64,000 nt of DNA from Clostridium sp. (GCA_031272895.1 JAISSW010000016.1:1-64000), one strand, 5' to 3'; positions 44,801 through 56,607 are shown, numbered from the stretch's first letter. Notes: a model not told the origin generated them from the letters alone. Translations and numbers: made by a program.

Positions 44801-45135
44801 ACGAAGAAACAAGCGCAATGCCATCCGGGCTGTTTTTGGACGATATGCGTGTGCTGCGCGCCATGGAGCGGGAGCTTGCAAGGCGGTATATCCCCATTGG
44901 GCTTACGGCAAAGGGTACGCTCAGGAAAAGCGAGGCGCTAAAGACGCTGGAGGATTTTTCTGAGCTGAAAAAAAGCGTTGACTCCCTTTTGACGGAGCTT
45001 GGCTCTCAAATTGTCCGCGGAGAAATCCCGGCGCTGCCTGCAAAGGATACTTCCCTGTGCGCCTATTGCGAATACCACGCCGTTTGCCTGCACGAGGACA
45101 GCGACGCCGTTCGGACGGTAGGGGATGTCAAGTAA
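41869..45135 (+). CDS. addB: ATP-dependent helicase-nuclease subunit AddB
   Basis: AddB with AddA resects double-strand breaks. The 1,088-residue product has the Walker-like ARAGHGKTEF (about 7-16), a helicase-like body, and a C-terminal RecB-type nuclease with DYKSQGK followed by QVQLLIYLF, plus four cysteines for an iron-sulphur cluster (C767, C1064, C1067, C1073). TTG start follows AAAGGGAGG. addA is normally next to addB but is absent here; rpoB follows. So AddA must lie elsewhere in the genome. Confidence 0.92.
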   Translation: MLKIVTARAGHGKTEFAHKAILQALKKNNGGVWLLVPEQYAYISERDLIDRIGEHMADRVHVKSFTGLAHSLLRLSAEKFRPLSGGDRSVCMSLALEGLQNELELYSGDAAHGGIVRELLSLTAELRQSGADDKKILAATNKLPQGSYLRKKLEELRLIVGTYDALCGASFLDEETLLDRLCLQLPQTKPFENELVVFNAFHGLTGQETRVLGHILRQAREVVFMLCADSHLPPDDPAGAFAHTRATATELRRLASSLGVECVCGTVENFGEELIPAYSAPAAALAHLEQNLFARDPKPYMEAAPQISLHASPSLQEECVWAALQIKRLVRTKKLRCREIAVIARDSAQYEAPLRAALNACGLPLFPDSRQPAANQPLMLLVRAALDICARGLKSSSVLQYLKTGLAGLDAHEVSLLENYAYIWRLEGNAWARSFTLRPDGLTTQPDAEAEGRLATLEELRRRAVEPLLRLRESTGEALTGEECAGLLWRLLCDCGAAEALQSTVAELERQGESALAQEQAQVWDCLVELLERFALLIENPCPISRLRELFLLMLEAESLGSIPQGIDEPAIGSAKRMRFCQSPRAVLVLGCNAGVFPQEDEGGGLLTPAEREQLLRLELPLSPCGEEKQAQERFFVYHALSAAREWLFLSWHTQGANGSELPPSGFVEEIRDMFPMGLGAGSDGLLFAESPAAAFGELAKRRREPDSGSSAIMAALAEREEWSGRLAALERTVRRKPFALSAKAANDLFGKSLRFSASKAESYAHCPFGYFCRYGIKAKPRKQVKIDAMSRGTLLHFVLERLFTDIGRERLLTMQKEECLDAVRRLVEQYRGTELNGLENTSRLAALLERNAKTLCEVLWRLLEELRQSEFVPKGFEMRLGGEGLPPYVLKMPGGGTISFTGVIDRVDEARLDGESYIRVVDYKSQGKTLKLEDVLGGLQVQLLIYLFALQKARPDAKPAAILYQPVTVKAGGGRGDEETSAMPSGLFLDDMRVLRAMERELARRYIPIGLTAKGTLRKSEALKTLEDFSELKKSVDSLLTELGSQIVRGEIPALPAKDTSLCAYCEYHAVCLHEDSDAVRTVGDVK

Positions 45136-45155
45136 AAAAACAGGCGGTGGGGGGC

Positions 45156-45185
45156 TTGACAGCGCAGCTCCTTTTGTGGTATACT
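45156..45185 (+). promoter_or_regulatory. Promoter of rpoBC
   Basis: A consensus-like TTGACA (45156-45161) and TATACT (45180-45185) are 18 bases apart, about 105 bases before the rpoB start. The remaining leader shows no strong hairpin. Confidence 0.8.
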
Positions 45186-45289
45186 TAGAAACTGTACTAT
45201 TATGGCGCATTTTGCTCCGTAATTGGTATTTGTCGGTTGGAATACCGCCCGGCAGGCGCGTGACGGAACAGAGAAGGAGTGGTTTTTAG

Positions 45290-48200
45290 GTGCTGAAAAC
45301 AAAGACTGAAAAGCGCGGCAGCAGTGAAAGGCAGAGTTTCGGACGGCTTGAAAAGGTTATGGAGATGCCTAACCTGATTGAGGTTCAGCTCAACTCTTAT
45401 CAATGGTTCTTAAAGGAGGGTCTGCGGGAAGTCTTTCGAGATATGTCCACAATCTCGGACTACACCAGCAAGTGGGAGCTTTCCTTTGTGGATTACCGCA
45501 TGGACGACCCACCTAAATATACAATAGCCCAGTGCAAGGAACGTGACGCGACGTACGCAAAGCCGTTGCGCGTTACGGTTCGTTTGCGCAACACACAAAC
45601 CGGTGACATTAAAGAAAGCGAAGTCTACATGGGTGATTTCCCCGTAATGACGGAGCACGGCACCTTTGTTATCAACGGCGCGGAGCGTGTTGTGGTCAGC
45701 CAGCTGGTTCGCTCGCCGGGCTGCTACTTTGGCATGACGCACGACAAAACCGGCATTGAGCTTTATTCCTCAACGGTTAACCCAAACCGCGGCGCTTGGC
45801 TTGAATACGAAACCGACGCCGGCGAGATTGCGTATGTGCATATAGATAAATCCCGCAAGATTTTCCTCTCCACCTTCATTCGTGCGCTTGGCTCCTTGGC
45901 AGAGCTTGGGCACATTGGGGGCGAGCTTGTTATGTCAACGGACGAGGAGATACTTGAGTTTTTCGGCAACGACCCGAAGATGAAAAACACGCTTGAAAAG
46001 GACGAAACCAAAAACGCCGACGAGGCGGTGCTGGAGGTCTACCGTAAACTGCGCCCGGGCGAGCAGGTTAACTTAGAGGGTGCGCGCCAGCATTTGGCGA
46101 ACCTGTTTTTTGACCCTCGCCGCTACGATATTTCACGCGTTGGGCGCTATAAATACAACAAAAAGCTTGGGCTTGCCGGTCGCTTGGCAGGCTGCACGCT
46201 CTCCCGCCCCATTGCCGACCCGCTGACCGGCGAGCTGCTTGCCGAACCGGGCGAGCTTATCACCAAGGAAAAGGCTCAGGCGCTTGAGCAGGCGGGTGTT
46301 CAAACGGCTTATGTTCAGCCGGAGTTTGCGGAGGGTGACGTCAGGATTTATTCCAACGGCATGGTGGAACCGCTGCCCTATTTGCCGGAATCAATAACAG
46401 AGGAAGACCTGATTGCCTGCGGCGTTGTTGAAAAGGTTCGCTTTGGCGCGCTGCAGCAAATCCTTGCGGACTGCGGCGACGACCGTGCCGCCCTGCTGGA
46501 GCAGCTGCGCGCGCAAAAGGACGTGCTTGTTCCCCCCACGATTTGCGCGGAGGACATCTTTGCGTCAATCAACTACCTCGATAACCTGGGCTTCAGAATC
46601 GGCACAACAGACGACATTGACCACCTTGGCAATCGCCGCATTCGTTCCGTGGGGGAGCTGCTGCAAAACCAATTCCGCATCGGCTTGGCAAGGCTTGAGC
46701 GCCAGGTTAAGGACCGCATGAGCCTGCAGGCGAACGAGGAGGAGGACCACATAACGCCCTCCACGCTCATCAACATCAAGCCTGTCATTATGGCTATCCG
46801 CGAGTTCTTCGGTTCCTCGCCGCTCAGCCAGTTCATGGGGCAAACTAACCCGTTGGACGAGTTGACCCACAAGCGCCGCCTTTCCGCGCTTGGCCCCGGC
46901 GGCTTGACGCGTGACCGCGCAGGCTTTGAGGTGCGAGATGTTCACTACAGCCACTATGGGCGTATGTGCCCCATTGAAACGCCGGAAGGTCCTAACATCG
47001 GGCTTATTTCTTACCTTGCAACACACGCAAGAATTAACCGCTACGGCTTTATTGAAGCTCCGTTCCGCCGGGTAGACAAAGAAAACAACCGTGTGCTTGA
47101 CGAGGTCGTCTATATGACGGCTGACCAAGAGGATGACTTCATAGTCGCCCAGGCAAACGAGCCCTTGGACGAGGAGGGTCGCTTTGTTAACAAGCGTATC
47201 AACGCCCGCTTCCGCGACGACTTCCTTGAAATAGAGAACACCATGGCGGACTTCATGGACGTATCCCCGCAGATGGTTGTTTCCGTCGCCACGGCAATGA
47301 TTCCTTTCCTTGAAAACGACGACGCAAACCGTGCCCTGATGGGCGCGAACATGCAACGGCAGGCTGTTCCGCTGCTCAAGCCCGAGGCTCCGTTGGTTGG
47401 TACCGGCATGGAGTACAAGGCGGCGGTGGATTCCGGCGTTGCCGTTATAGCAAAGCGCGGCGGCGTTGTTACGGCCGTCCACGCGGACAGCATTGAAATC
47501 CGCACGGCTGACGGCGAAACGGATTACTACGAGCTGCTTAAGTTTGAGCGCAGCAACCAAGGCACCTGCGTCAACCAGCGCCCCATAGTCAAAAAGGGTC
47601 AGCTTGTTGAGGAGCGCGAGGTTATTGCGGACGGTCCGGCGACCGACCACGGCGAAATAAGCCTTGGCAAAAACGCCCTTGTGGCGTTCATGACCTGGGA
47701 GGGCTACAACTACGAGGACGCCGTGCTTATCAACGAACGCCTTGTGCGCGAGGACGTTTACACCTCAATCCACATTGAAAAATATGAAATAGAGGCGCGC
47801 GAAACAAAGCTGGGCGCGGAGGACATTACAAGGGATATTCCAAACGCCGGTTCGGACGCCCTTAAGGATTTGGACGACAGGGGCATTATCCGCATTGGTG
47901 CGGAGGTTACCAGCGGCGACATACTCGTCGGCAAGGTCACGCCAAAGGGTGAAACCGAGATGAGCGCAGAGGAACGCCTGCTGCGCGCAATCTTCGGCGA
48001 AAAGGCCAAGGAGGTGCGCGACACCTCCCTGAAGGTTCCCCACGGCGAATACGGCATTGTGGTTGACGTTGAGGTCTTTACCCGTGAAAACTGCGATGAG
48101 CTTTCCGCGGGCGTTAACCAAAAGGTTCGCGTCTACATTGCCCAAAAGCGTAAGCTTTCCGTGGGCGACAAGATGGCGGGACGCCACGGGAACAAGGGCG

Positions 48201-49072
48201 TTGTCAGCCGTGTGCTGCCCGCAGAGGATATGCCCTTCCTGCCGGACGGCACCCCCGTTGACATTGTGCTTAACCCGCTGGGCGTGCCTTCCCGTATGAA
48301 CATTGGGCAGGTGCTTGAGGTTCACCTTGGGTACGCGGCGCGGGCGCTGGGTCTGAAGGTTATGACGCCTGTTTTTGACGGCGCTCATGAATCCGATATC
48401 CGCCAAGCCCTGAGCGATGCCGGCCTGCGCGAGGACGGCAAGGTTATCCTTACGGACGGGCGCACGGGCAAGCAGTTCGATAACCCGATTACCGTTGGTG
48501 TTATGTATTACCTTAAGCTTCACCACCTGGTTGACGACAAAATCCACGCTCGCTCCATTGGTCCGTACTCCCTTGTTACCCAGCAGCCATTGGGCGGTAA
48601 GGCACAGTTCGGCGGTCAGCGTTTCGGCGAAATGGAGGTTTGGGCGCTGGAGGCGTACGGAGCGGCCTACACTCTTCAGGAAATCCTGACGATTAAGTCC
48701 GACGACGTTAATGGGCGCACAAGGGCATATGAGGCCATTACCAAGGGCAAGAACGTGCCGCAGGCAGGTGTGCCGGAGAGCTTTAAGGTTCTTGTTAAGG
48801 AGCTGCAGTCACTTGGCTTGGATATACACGTTCTCGATAAGGACGGCGGCGACATTGACCTTAAGCAGCAGTTCGACAGCGATGATTACGGTCTGCGCGA
48901 CGAACGCAGCCGCGCGGCATACAAGGGCTTGGAGCCCACAAGCAAGGAGTTCGCGGCAGCGGTTTATAACGTAGAGGAAGAGCTGCCGGCGGCGGGAATG
49001 AGCGTTGTGGACCCCGATGAAGAAGATGTCGACGCCCTGTTCACGGACGAGAGCTATGACGATGATGAATAA
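45290..49072 (+). CDS. rpoB: DNA-directed RNA polymerase subunit beta
   Basis: RpoB forms the catalytic core with RpoC. The 1,260-residue sequence is complete, with the rifampicin-binding cluster [20 protein letters not shown] (about 509-528), [11 protein letters not shown], and the [10 protein letters not shown] and late [32 protein letters not shown] blocks (each given only in part). At residue 517 a Gly stands where E. coli has Asp516, and neighbouring positions also differ. Start is GTG after GGAG, with the promoter at 45156. No rplJ/rplL precedes it. Confidence 0.97.
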   Translation: MLKTKTEKRGSSERQSFGRLEKVMEMPNLIEVQLNSYQWFLKEGLREVFRDMSTISDYTSKWELSFVDYRMDDPPKYTIAQCKERDATYAKPLRVTVRLRNTQTGDIKESEVYMGDFPVMTEHGTFVINGAERVVVSQLVRSPGCYFGMTHDKTGIELYSSTVNPNRGAWLEYETDAGEIAYVHIDKSRKIFLSTFIRALGSLAELGHIGGELVMSTDEEILEFFGNDPKMKNTLEKDETKNADEAVLEVYRKLRPGEQVNLEGARQHLANLFFDPRRYDISRVGRYKYNKKLGLAGRLAGCTLSRPIADPLTGELLAEPGELITKEKAQALEQAGVQTAYVQPEFAEGDVRIYSNGMVEPLPYLPESITEEDLIACGVVEKVRFGALQQILADCGDDRAALLEQLRAQKDVLVPPTICAEDIFASINYLDNLGFRIGTTDDIDHLGNRRIRSVGELLQNQFRIGLARLERQVKDRMSLQANEEEDHITPSTLINIKPVIMAIREFFGSSPLSQFMGQTNPLDELTHKRRLSALGPGGLTRDRAGFEVRDVHYSHYGRMCPIETPEGPNIGLISYLATHARINRYGFIEAPFRRVDKENNRVLDEVVYMTADQEDDFIVAQANEPLDEEGRFVNKRINARFRDDFLEIENTMADFMDVSPQMVVSVATAMIPFLENDDANRALMGANMQRQAVPLLKPEAPLVGTGMEYKAAVDSGVAVIAKRGGVVTAVHADSIEIRTADGETDYYELLKFERSNQGTCVNQRPIVKKGQLVEEREVIADGPATDHGEISLGKNALVAFMTWEGYNYEDAVLINERLVREDVYTSIHIEKYEIEARETKLGAEDITRDIPNAGSDALKDLDDRGIIRIGAEVTSGDILVGKVTPKGETEMSAEERLLRAIFGEKAKEVRDTSLKVPHGEYGIVVDVEVFTRENCDELSAGVNQKVRVYIAQKRKLSVGDKMAGRHGNKGVVSRVLPAEDMPFLPDGTPVDIVLNPLGVPSRMNIGQVLEVHLGYAARALGLKVMTPVFDGAHESDIRQALSDAGLREDGKVILTDGRTGKQFDNPITVGVMYYLKLHHLVDDKIHARSIGPYSLVTQQPLGGKAQFGGQRFGEMEVWALEAYGAAYTLQEILTIKSDDVNGRTRAYEAITKGKNVPQAGVPESFKVLVKELQSLGLDIHVLDKDGGDIDLKQQFDSDDYGLRDERSRAAYKGLEPTSKEFAAAVYNVEEELPAAGMSVVDPDEEDVDALFTDESYDDDE

Positions 49073-49151
49073 TTAACAGCGTGGAAAGCAGTAAACAGCA
49101 TTAACGCGTAAGACAGCAGCGGGGCTTCCCGCGGAAAGGGAGCAAACAGTC

Positions 49152-52100
49152 ATGGAAAACATTGTCTTTGACTCAATAAAAATCAGCTTGGCGTCGCCGG
49201 AGGAAATTCTTTCGTGGTCCAGCGGAGAGGTAGTTAAGCCGGAAACAATCAACTACCGTTCTCTTAAGCCGGAGCGCGGAGGCTTGTTCTGCGAAAAAAT
49301 CTTTGGACCCACCAAGGATTGGGAGTGCTCCTGCGGCAAATATAAGCGCATTCGTGACCGCGGGAAGGTGTGCGAAAAGTGCGGCGTGGAAATCACCCGC
49401 GCAAAGGTACGCCGCGAGCGCATGGGGCACATTGAGCTTGCCGCCCCGGTGAGCCATATTTGGTATTTCAAGGGCGTTCCCAGCCGCATGGCGCTGATTC
49501 TTGACATAAGCCCGCGCGACTTGGAAAAGGTGCTGTATTTTGTTAAGCACATTGTTATTGACCCCGGCGACACGCCGCTGCAGCCCCGCCAGGTGCTGGA
49601 CGGCAAGGAGCTTGACGATTACCGTGAGCGCTACGGGCATGACTTCACCGCAAAAATGGGCGCCGAGGCAATTGATGAGCTGCTTTCCTCAATTGACCTT
49701 GACGAGCTTAGCTTACAGCTGCGCGAGGAGATGGAAACCGCCAGCGGTCAGCGCAGGGCAAAGGCACTCAAGCGCTTGGAGGTTGTGGAGGCCTTCCGCA
49801 ACAGCGGCAACCGCCCGGAGTGGATGATACTCAAGATTCTGCCGGTGCTGCCGCCGGAGCTGCGCCCCATGGTTCAGCTGGACGGCGGGCGCTTTGCCAC
49901 CAGCGACATGAACGACCTTTACCGCCGCGTTATTAACCGCAACAACCGCTTGCGCAAAATGCTGGAGCTTGGCGCCCCGGACGTTATTGTTCGCAACGAA
50001 AAGCGTATGTTGCAGGACGCCGTTGACAGCCTTATCAACAACGGCAGGCACGGGCGCGCAATGACCGGCGCGAACAACCGCGCACTCAAGAGCCTTTCCG
50101 ATTTGCTTAAGGGTAAGCAGGGGCGTTTCCGCCAGAACCTGCTTGGTAAGCGTGTCGACTACTCCGGGCGTTCGGTTATTGTCGTCGGTCCGGAGCTGAA
50201 AATATATCAGTGCGGTCTGCCCAAGGAAATGGCCTTGGAGCTGTTTAAGCCCTTTGTTATGAAGCGCTTGGTGGAAATCTTCGCCCCTGACGCGCTTGTT
50301 CGTATTGAACCCAGCGGAGAAAAGGTAACCCACCGCATTGGCGCCGAGAACATCAAACAGGCGCGCAAAATGGTGGAGCGCATGGACCCACAGGTTTGGG
50401 ACGCGCTGGAGGTAGTCATTAAGGACCACCCGGTGCTGCTTAACCGTGCGCCTACCCTGCACCGCTTGGGCATTCAGGCGTTTGAGCCGGTGCTGGTTGA
50501 GGGGCGCGCAATCAAGCTCCACCCGCTGGTTTGCACCGCCTTTAACGCCGACTTTGACGGCGACCAAATGGCTGTTCACGTTCCGCTTTCCGCAGAGGCT
50601 CAGGCGGAGGCACGCTTCCTTATGCTTGCCGCCAACAACCTGCTCAAGCCCTCTGACGGGCGTCCTGTTGTCGTCCCGACGCAGGATATGGTTTTGGGCA
50701 GCTACTACCTCACCATGGTTAAGGAGGGCGCCGCGGGCGAGGGCAAGATATTCAGCTCCGTGGCGGAGGCTCAGCTTGCCTATGACACGGGTGATTTGGC
50801 GCTGCACGCCAAGGTTAAAATCCGTTTCAGCGGCAAGGTGCCGGCAAAGCGCAAGGGACAAACGGAAACCATTTCCCGCATTGTGGAAACAACGCTTGGG
50901 CGCATAATCTTCAACGAGAATATCCCGCAGGATTTGGGCTTCTGCGACCGCAGCGACCCGGCAAACGCCCTTGCTCCGGAGGTCGACTTCCTTGTTAACA
51001 AAAAGAAGCTGGGCGAAATTATTGACCGCTGCATAAAAACTCACGGCGCCTCCGTAACGGCGGACGTGCTGGATAACATCAAAGCGCAGGGCTTCCGCTA
51101 TTCAACCCGCGCCGGTCTTACCGTCGCCGTTTCGGACGCTGTAATCCCTGAGGACAAGGCGGAGTACGTTAAATTCGCGGAGGAGCGAATCGCCGTAATT
51201 GCCCGCGACTTTGAGCGCGGCAAGCTCACTCAGGAGGCACGCTCCAAGGCGGTTATTGACACATGGGAGGACTGCACAAGGCAGGTTGCGGACAGCCTTA
51301 AAAAGAGCTTTGACCCCTTCAACCCAATCCACATGATGATGGATTCCGGCGCGCGCGGTAACGACAGTCAGCTGCGCCAGCTGGCAGGTATGCGCGGCTT
51401 GATTGCCAACACTGCCGGTAAAACGATTGAGGTTCCGATTCGCGCAAACTACCGCGAGGGCTTGAATATCCTTGAATACTTCATCTCCTCCCGCGGCGCG
51501 CGCAAGGGTCTTGCTGATACCGCTCTGCGTACCGCCGACTCCGGCTACCTGACGCGCCGTTTGGTTGACGTCAGTCAGGACGTGATTATCCGCGAATATG
51601 ACTGCGGCTGCGCGGACGGCATTGACGTTTACGACATCATTGACAATGGGCGCAAGATAGTCGCCCTTGCCGAGCGTCTTACCGGGCGCTACCTGATGGA
51701 GGATATGCTTGACGAAAACGGCGAGCTTCTGCAATCAAAGGACGAGATGATGCGTGACGCGGACGCGAAGCGCGTTGCGGAATACGCCGCTAAGTCCCAC
51801 GCCGCAAGGTTAGAAAAGGGCGAGGAAAAGGAGGGCAGCCTGCCCCGCGTTAAAATCCGCTCCCTGCTGACCTGCGAAAGCCACCACGGTGTTTGCATTA
51901 AGTGCTATGGCGCAAACCTTGCCACCGGCGAGCCTGTAACAGTGGGTGAGGCGGTAGGCATCATTGCGGCGCAGTCAATCGGCGAGCCGGGCACACAGCT
52001 TACCATGCGTACCTTCCACACCGGCGGCGCGAAGGATGCCGCTGACATCACCGAGGGTCTGCCGCGTGTTGAAGAGCTGTTTGAGGCACGCAAGCCCAAA

Positions 52101-52835
52101 ACACTTGCAATCTTGGCGGAAATCCCCGGGCTTGTTCGCTTCGAGGAAATCCGCAAGGCTCAGCACGTCGTCCTAACAGAGCCGGAAACAGGCGAGGAAA
52201 GGGCATACCTTATCCCCTACGGCTTCCGTCTGCGCGTGAAAGAAGGGCAGCTTGTCCAAAAGGGTGAAACCATCACCGAGGGCGCGCTTAACCCGCACGA
52301 CATTCTTGCGGTGCTTGGCGTCAGCGCTGTGCATGATTACCTTATCCGCGAGGTGCAGCGCACCTACCGTATGCAGGGTGTTGACATCAACGACAAGCAT
52401 ATTGAGGTTATCGTTCGCCAGATGATGCGCAAAATCAAGATTACAGACCCGGGTTCAAGCTATTTCCTGCCCGGTCAGCTGACGGATAAGCGTGATTTTG
52501 CGCTTGCCAACGCAGAGATTGCCGAACGTATTGAGGCGGGTGAAGAGGACCTGCAGCTTGCGCAGGCAATGCCGACGCTCATGGGCATCACCAAGGCGTC
52601 ACTCGCCACAGACTCATTCCTCTCCGCTGCGTCCTTCCAGGAAACCACCCGCGTCTTAACGGAGGCGGCGATATACGGAAAGGTTGACCCGCTGCTGGGG
52701 CTTAAGGAGAACGTAATCATCGGCAAGCTGCTGCCAAGCGGCACCGGTATGCAGTGCTACAGCGACGTGGAAATCCATGACCTGCGCGACGAGTACGGCA
52801 AGGTTCAGGAGTCAATCTACGCCGGAGTGGAATAA
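49152..52835 (+). CDS. rpoC: DNA-directed RNA polymerase subunit beta'
   Basis: RpoC holds the catalytic magnesium in NADFDGD, with Asp467, Asp469 and Asp471. The 1,227-residue product starts with the zinc ribbon (CSCGKYK...CEKCGVE) and has the second zinc site near [13 protein letters not shown]. Normal Firmicutes length. It follows rpoB by 79 bases with its own AAGGGAG site, and is followed by a strong hairpin, then valS rather than rpsL-rpsG-fusA. Confidence 0.97.
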   Translation: MENIVFDSIKISLASPEEILSWSSGEVVKPETINYRSLKPERGGLFCEKIFGPTKDWECSCGKYKRIRDRGKVCEKCGVEITRAKVRRERMGHIELAAPVSHIWYFKGVPSRMALILDISPRDLEKVLYFVKHIVIDPGDTPLQPRQVLDGKELDDYRERYGHDFTAKMGAEAIDELLSSIDLDELSLQLREEMETASGQRRAKALKRLEVVEAFRNSGNRPEWMILKILPVLPPELRPMVQLDGGRFATSDMNDLYRRVINRNNRLRKMLELGAPDVIVRNEKRMLQDAVDSLINNGRHGRAMTGANNRALKSLSDLLKGKQGRFRQNLLGKRVDYSGRSVIVVGPELKIYQCGLPKEMALELFKPFVMKRLVEIFAPDALVRIEPSGEKVTHRIGAENIKQARKMVERMDPQVWDALEVVIKDHPVLLNRAPTLHRLGIQAFEPVLVEGRAIKLHPLVCTAFNADFDGDQMAVHVPLSAEAQAEARFLMLAANNLLKPSDGRPVVVPTQDMVLGSYYLTMVKEGAAGEGKIFSSVAEAQLAYDTGDLALHAKVKIRFSGKVPAKRKGQTETISRIVETTLGRIIFNENIPQDLGFCDRSDPANALAPEVDFLVNKKKLGEIIDRCIKTHGASVTADVLDNIKAQGFRYSTRAGLTVAVSDAVIPEDKAEYVKFAEERIAVIARDFERGKLTQEARSKAVIDTWEDCTRQVADSLKKSFDPFNPIHMMMDSGARGNDSQLRQLAGMRGLIANTAGKTIEVPIRANYREGLNILEYFISSRGARKGLADTALRTADSGYLTRRLVDVSQDVIIREYDCGCADGIDVYDIIDNGRKIVALAERLTGRYLMEDMLDENGELLQSKDEMMRDADAKRVAEYAAKSHAARLEKGEEKEGSLPRVKIRSLLTCESHHGVCIKCYGANLATGEPVTVGEAVGIIAAQSIGEPGTQLTMRTFHTGGAKDAADITEGLPRVEELFEARKPKTLAILAEIPGLVRFEEIRKAQHVVLTEPETGEERAYLIPYGFRLRVKEGQLVQKGETITEGALNPHDILAVLGVSAVHDYLIREVQRTYRMQGVDINDKHIEVIVRQMMRKIKITDPGSSYFLPGQLTDKRDFALANAEIAERIEAGEEDLQLAQAMPTLMGITKASLATDSFLSAASFQETTRVLTEAAIYGKVDPLLGLKENVIIGKLLPSGTGMQCYSDVEIHDLRDEYGKVQESIYAGVE

Positions 52836-52850
52836 ACCCAAAAGTTAGCC

Positions 52851-52895
52851 ATGCAGAATACAGAAGCCGCGGTTTTCTGTATTCTGCATTATAAT
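52851..52895 (+). terminator. Strong Rho-independent terminator after rpoC
   Basis: A perfect 15-bp inverted repeat, ATGCAGAATACAGAA (52851-52865) with TTCTGTATTCTGCAT (52875-52889), encloses a nine-base loop and is followed by TATAATTT. Confidence 0.85.
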
Positions 52896-52915
52896 TTCTG
52901 AACAAGGAGTCGCAA

Positions 52916-55534
52916 ATGAAAGAGCTGCCAAAGCAATACAATCCTGCGGAGGCCGAGGACAGGCTGTATAAATTCTGGGAGGAAAACGGCTTTTTTACCC
53001 CCTCGCCGAAGAATGCTGACAAGCCGAGCTATACCATTGTAATACCCCCGCCCAACATAACGGGGCAGCTGCACATGGGGCACGCCTTGGATAACACGCT
53101 GCAGGATATTCTTATCCGCTGGCGGCGTATGCAGGGATATGACACGCTTTGGCTGCCCGGCACCGACCACGCCGCCATTGCCACCGAGGTTAAGGTGGCG
53201 GAGGCTCTTGCTAAGGAGGGCATTGCCAAGGCGGATTTGGGGCGCGAGAAATTCCTTGAACGGGTTTGGGATTGGAAGAAGCTTTACGGCGGCAGCATTG
53301 TTCAGCAGCTTAAAAAGCTCGGTTCCTCCTGCGATTGGTCGCGTGAGCGCTTTACAATGGACGAGGGCTGCTCCAAGGCCGTTGTGGAGGTCTTTAACCG
53401 CCTTTATGAGAAAGGCTTGCTCTACCGCGGCGAGCGTATTATAAACTGGTGCCCGCACTGCAAAACAACGCTATCCGACGCGGAGGTTGAGTACGCTGAG
53501 CATGACGGGCATTTTTGGCACCTGCGCTACCCCCTCAGCGACGGCAGCGGCTGGCTTGAGCTTGCCACAACACGCCCGGAAACCATGCTTGGCGACACCG
53601 CTGTGGCTGTTCACCCGCAGGACGAGCGCTACGCGGCGCTGGTGGGCAAAACGGTTATCCTGCCGTTGGTTGGCAGAGAAATACCCGTGGTAGCTGACGA
53701 ATATGTTGAGCGCGACTTTGGCACGGGCGTGGTTAAAATTACTCCCGCCCATGACCCGAACGACTTTGAGGTTGGGCGCAGGCATGAGCTGCCCATAATC
53801 AATGTTATGAACGACGACGGCAGCATGAACGAGAACGCCGGCGAATATGCGGGGCTTGACCGCTACGAATGCCGCAAGAGGATAGTCGAAGCGCTCAAGG
53901 AGCAGGGCTACTTAGTGAAAATAGAGGATATGAAGCACAATGTGGGCGCCCATGACCGCTGCCACACGGTTGTTGAGCCTATGGTCAGCCTGCAGTGGTT
54001 CGTTAAGATGGAGCCGCTCGCAAAGGCCGCTATTGACTTGGTGAAGGACGGCGAAACAAGCTTTGTGCCGGAGCGCTTCAGCAAGGTTTACTTCCATTGG
54101 TTAGAGAACATCCGCGACTGGTGCGTAAGCCGGCAAATTTGGTGGGGGCACCGCATTCCTGCCTGGTATTGCGCGGATTGCGGGAAAATTACAGTCAGCC
54201 GCGGCACACCAATCCAGTGTGAGCATTGCGGCAGCGCAAGCATAAAGCAAGACGAGGACACGCTGGATACCTGGTTTTCCTCCGCGCTGTGGCCGTTTTC
54301 AACGCTTGGCTGGCCGGAAGAAACGCCGGATTTTGCGCGTTATTACCCCACCTCCACGCTTGTTACCGGCTACGACATTATTTTCTTCTGGGTTGTGCGC
54401 ATGATGTTCTCCGCGGCGGAGTACACGGGCAAGGCTCCGTTTAACACGGTGTTTATCCACGGCATAGTGCGCGACGCCCAGGGCAGGAAGATGTCAAAAT
54501 CCCTTGGCAACGGCATTGACCCGCTGGACGAGATAAAGAAATACGGTGCCGACGCACTGCGCTTTACCCTTGCAACAGGCAACAGCCCCGGCAACGATAT
54601 GCGCTACAGCGAGGAAAAGGTGGGCGCAAGCCGCAACTTTGCAAACAAGCTGTGGAACGCCGCGCGCTTTGTGCTGATGAATCTTGAGGGTTCGGAGGCT
54701 TTGCCGAAGAGCGGGGGAAAATCGCTTTGCGACAAGTGGATACTCTCACGCCTTAACAGCGTGGCGAGGGAGGTCAACGAAAACCTTGAAAAATTTGAGC
54801 TTGGTCTTGCCGTGCAAAAGCTGTACGACTTTATTTGGGACGAGCTTTGCGATTGGTACATTGAGCTTGCTAAAAACAGCCTTAATAAGGGCGGCGAGGC
54901 GAAGGCAAACACCCTTGCCGTGCTTTGCCGGGTGATGGATTCCACCCTGCGGCTGCTGCACCCGTTCATGCCGTTCATCACTGAGGAAATTTGGCAAAGC
55001 CTGCCCGGCAATTCCGATGGTACAATAATGCTGGCTCAATACCCTGCCTATCACAAGGAGCTTGACGACCCGCAGGCGGAGGCTGAGATGAACCGCCTGA
55101 TGGACGCTATCCGCGCTATCCGCAGCCGCCGGGCAGAGATGAACGTCCCGCCGGGCAAGCGTGCCGCCCTTTACATACAAACAAGCTGCCGCGACAGCTT
55201 TGAGCAGGGTGCGCAATATCTGCAGCGGCTTGCCGGGGTGAGCGAGGTTCACTTTGACGGTGTGCCGCAAGCGGACACGGTGCAGGTCGTTACAGCGGAC
55301 GCCGTTATGCTAATCCCCTTGGGCGAGCTGGTTGACCTTGACGCCGAACGCAAGCGCCTTGGCAAGGAGCTTGAGCAGGCACAAAAGCTGCTTGCGGGCG
55401 TAAACGCAAAGCTTGGCAACGAGGAATTTACTTCCCGCGCGCCGAAGCACATAGTTGACCAACAGCGGGAAACCGCCGCCGCGCTGGAACAAAAAATCTC
55501 CCTGCTGAGCGAGAGCTTAGCAAAGCTGGGGTGA
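52916..55534 (+). CDS. valS: Valyl-tRNA synthetase
   Basis: ValS charges tRNA-Val. The 872-residue class I enzyme has the intact HMGH (53-56) in [21 protein letters not shown] (525-529), the editing domain ([18 protein letters not shown]) and a C-terminal coiled coil ([17 protein letters not shown]). In contrast to IleS in this window its signature is canonical. The gene starts 26 bases after the rpoC terminator; the short leader leaves no room for a T-box. The ATG follows AAGGAG. Confidence 0.97.
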   Translation: MKELPKQYNPAEAEDRLYKFWEENGFFTPSPKNADKPSYTIVIPPPNITGQLHMGHALDNTLQDILIRWRRMQGYDTLWLPGTDHAAIATEVKVAEALAKEGIAKADLGREKFLERVWDWKKLYGGSIVQQLKKLGSSCDWSRERFTMDEGCSKAVVEVFNRLYEKGLLYRGERIINWCPHCKTTLSDAEVEYAEHDGHFWHLRYPLSDGSGWLELATTRPETMLGDTAVAVHPQDERYAALVGKTVILPLVGREIPVVADEYVERDFGTGVVKITPAHDPNDFEVGRRHELPIINVMNDDGSMNENAGEYAGLDRYECRKRIVEALKEQGYLVKIEDMKHNVGAHDRCHTVVEPMVSLQWFVKMEPLAKAAIDLVKDGETSFVPERFSKVYFHWLENIRDWCVSRQIWWGHRIPAWYCADCGKITVSRGTPIQCEHCGSASIKQDEDTLDTWFSSALWPFSTLGWPEETPDFARYYPTSTLVTGYDIIFFWVVRMMFSAAEYTGKAPFNTVFIHGIVRDAQGRKMSKSLGNGIDPLDEIKKYGADALRFTLATGNSPGNDMRYSEEKVGASRNFANKLWNAARFVLMNLEGSEALPKSGGKSLCDKWILSRLNSVAREVNENLEKFELGLAVQKLYDFIWDELCDWYIELAKNSLNKGGEAKANTLAVLCRVMDSTLRLLHPFMPFITEEIWQSLPGNSDGTIMLAQYPAYHKELDDPQAEAEMNRLMDAIRAIRSRRAEMNVPPGKRAALYIQTSCRDSFEQGAQYLQRLAGVSEVHFDGVPQADTVQVVTADAVMLIPLGELVDLDAERKRLGKELEQAQKLLAGVNAKLGNEEFTSRAPKHIVDQQRETAAALEQKISLLSESLAKLG

Positions 55535-55629
55535 GTCTTAAAAAGCTGATTATGACGTGTTGAAGCTTATAGTTCCGTCGCTGTTGCCTATCATCTATCA
55601 TATCCACAGGCAAAGCAGCTTGTTCCAAG

Positions 55630-55651
55630 GCTTATGCAAATTGGCATAAGC
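55630..55651. repeat. Terminator-like inverted repeat
   Basis: GCTTATGC and GCATAAGC form a stem with a six-base loop, extended by a few weaker pairs. A short T-run follows. It may terminate valS transcription or mark a regulatory site. Confidence 0.5.
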
Positions 55652-55734
55652 TTTGTGCCATGCCACATGAACACCGCTCATGCACTGCTTCCGCCCCGCG
55701 GCACTCACAGCGAAAAAACGGCGCGCAAAAACTT

Positions 55735-55770
55735 GCCCCTTGGCTTTTCTCAGCCACGGGGCGATTTTTT
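55735..55770 (+). terminator. Terminator after valS, overlapping the sortase 3' end
   Basis: GCCCCTTGGCT and AGCCACGGGGC pair as an 11-bp stem with one mismatch and are followed by GATTTTTT on the plus strand. The minus-strand sortase stop codon (55750-55752) lies inside the hairpin. Confidence 0.7.
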
Positions 55771-56607
55771 CTTTCCTCTGCGCAGCCTGAAAAACAGCAC
55801 AAGGGCAATAATCAAAACCGCCGCTGCCGCGGAGAATATCAGCTGTTTTTCATACGCGGAAAGCCCTCTGCTGCCTCTATCCGCCGCCGCTGCCGTCTGC
55901 TCCTGCTGCGGAGCGTCCGTACGCACGCCGCGGATTAGCAGGCGGTGGCTGTTGACCCCAAGTGGTGTGCACGACGCAAGAGTAATATAATCCCTGCCGT
56001 CCTCAGCCCCAAGGCTGACTATCTCCTTCGGCTCAACCGTTACTATTTGGTCAACCACATAGTAAAAGCGCTCCCCCAGCACGGAGGTATTAAAATAATC
56101 ACCTATGCGCAGCTTATCTATGTTGGTAAAAAGCTCGCGCGACGGCAGCCCCCGGTGCGCGGCAAGAACACAATGGGTGTTTTCGCCGCCGATTGGCAAC
56201 GCCGTTTCCGCAATATGCCCAACGCCTTTTTTCAGCACCTCCTCTGTCGTGCCATGGTATATGGGCAGCTTTAGCTTAAGCACCGGAATTTCCAAATAGC
56301 CCATCATGCCATCGCCGTTTATGTCCAACACGTCGGTGTAGTTATTCGGGTAAGCCCTGCCGCTGCCCGCCACAAAGGGGTCGTTTATCGTCTTTCCGCT
56401 GAGCGAGTCATTATAGGCACGAGCCCGCTCAAATTCATCGTTTAGCTTTGTTTCCGGCAGGGAGCCGACTTGGCGATTATATGCGTCAACAAGGCTTTCC
56501 TGCGCCCGTTCATTCAAAAAGAAAGAAACAAACGGATAGGCGGCAATTGCAACACCCACAATAATAATTATTACGGCGGCAAGCGTGCGCTTAGTTTCCC
56601 TTTTCAT
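55750..56607 (-). CDS. Class C (pilin-polymerising) sortase, copy 2
   Basis: Class C sortases join pilin subunits into a fibre. The 285-residue protein has an N-terminal membrane helix, the class C lid motif DPF (76-78) that covers the active site, catalytic His151 in AAHRGL, Cys213 in TLASC and Arg226 in HRLLIRG, and a C-terminal membrane helix followed by RLRRGKK. It shares 17 bases with the other sortase upstream on the same strand. Complete and presumably active. Confidence 0.93.
   Translation of the reverse strand: MKRETKRTLAAVIIIIVGVAIAAYPFVSFFLNERAQESLVDAYNRQVGSLPETKLNDEFERARAYNDSLSGKTINDPFVAGSGRAYPNNYTDVLDINGDGMMGYLEIPVLKLKLPIYHGTTEEVLKKGVGHIAETALPIGGENTHCVLAAHRGLPSRELFTNIDKLRIGDYFNTSVLGERFYYVVDQIVTVEPKEIVSLGAEDGRDYITLASCTPLGVNSHRLLIRGVRTDAPQQEQTAAAADRGSRGLSAYEKQLIFSAAAAVLIIALVLFFRLRRGKKKSPRG

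Noticed and set aside
46565-51044. Long minus-strand open frames inside rpoB and rpoC (for example 46565-47650 and 49713-51044)
   Set aside because: They are antisense to conserved polymerase genes, lack ribosome-binding sites and recognisable domains; open frames of this length are expected opposite GC-rich genes.
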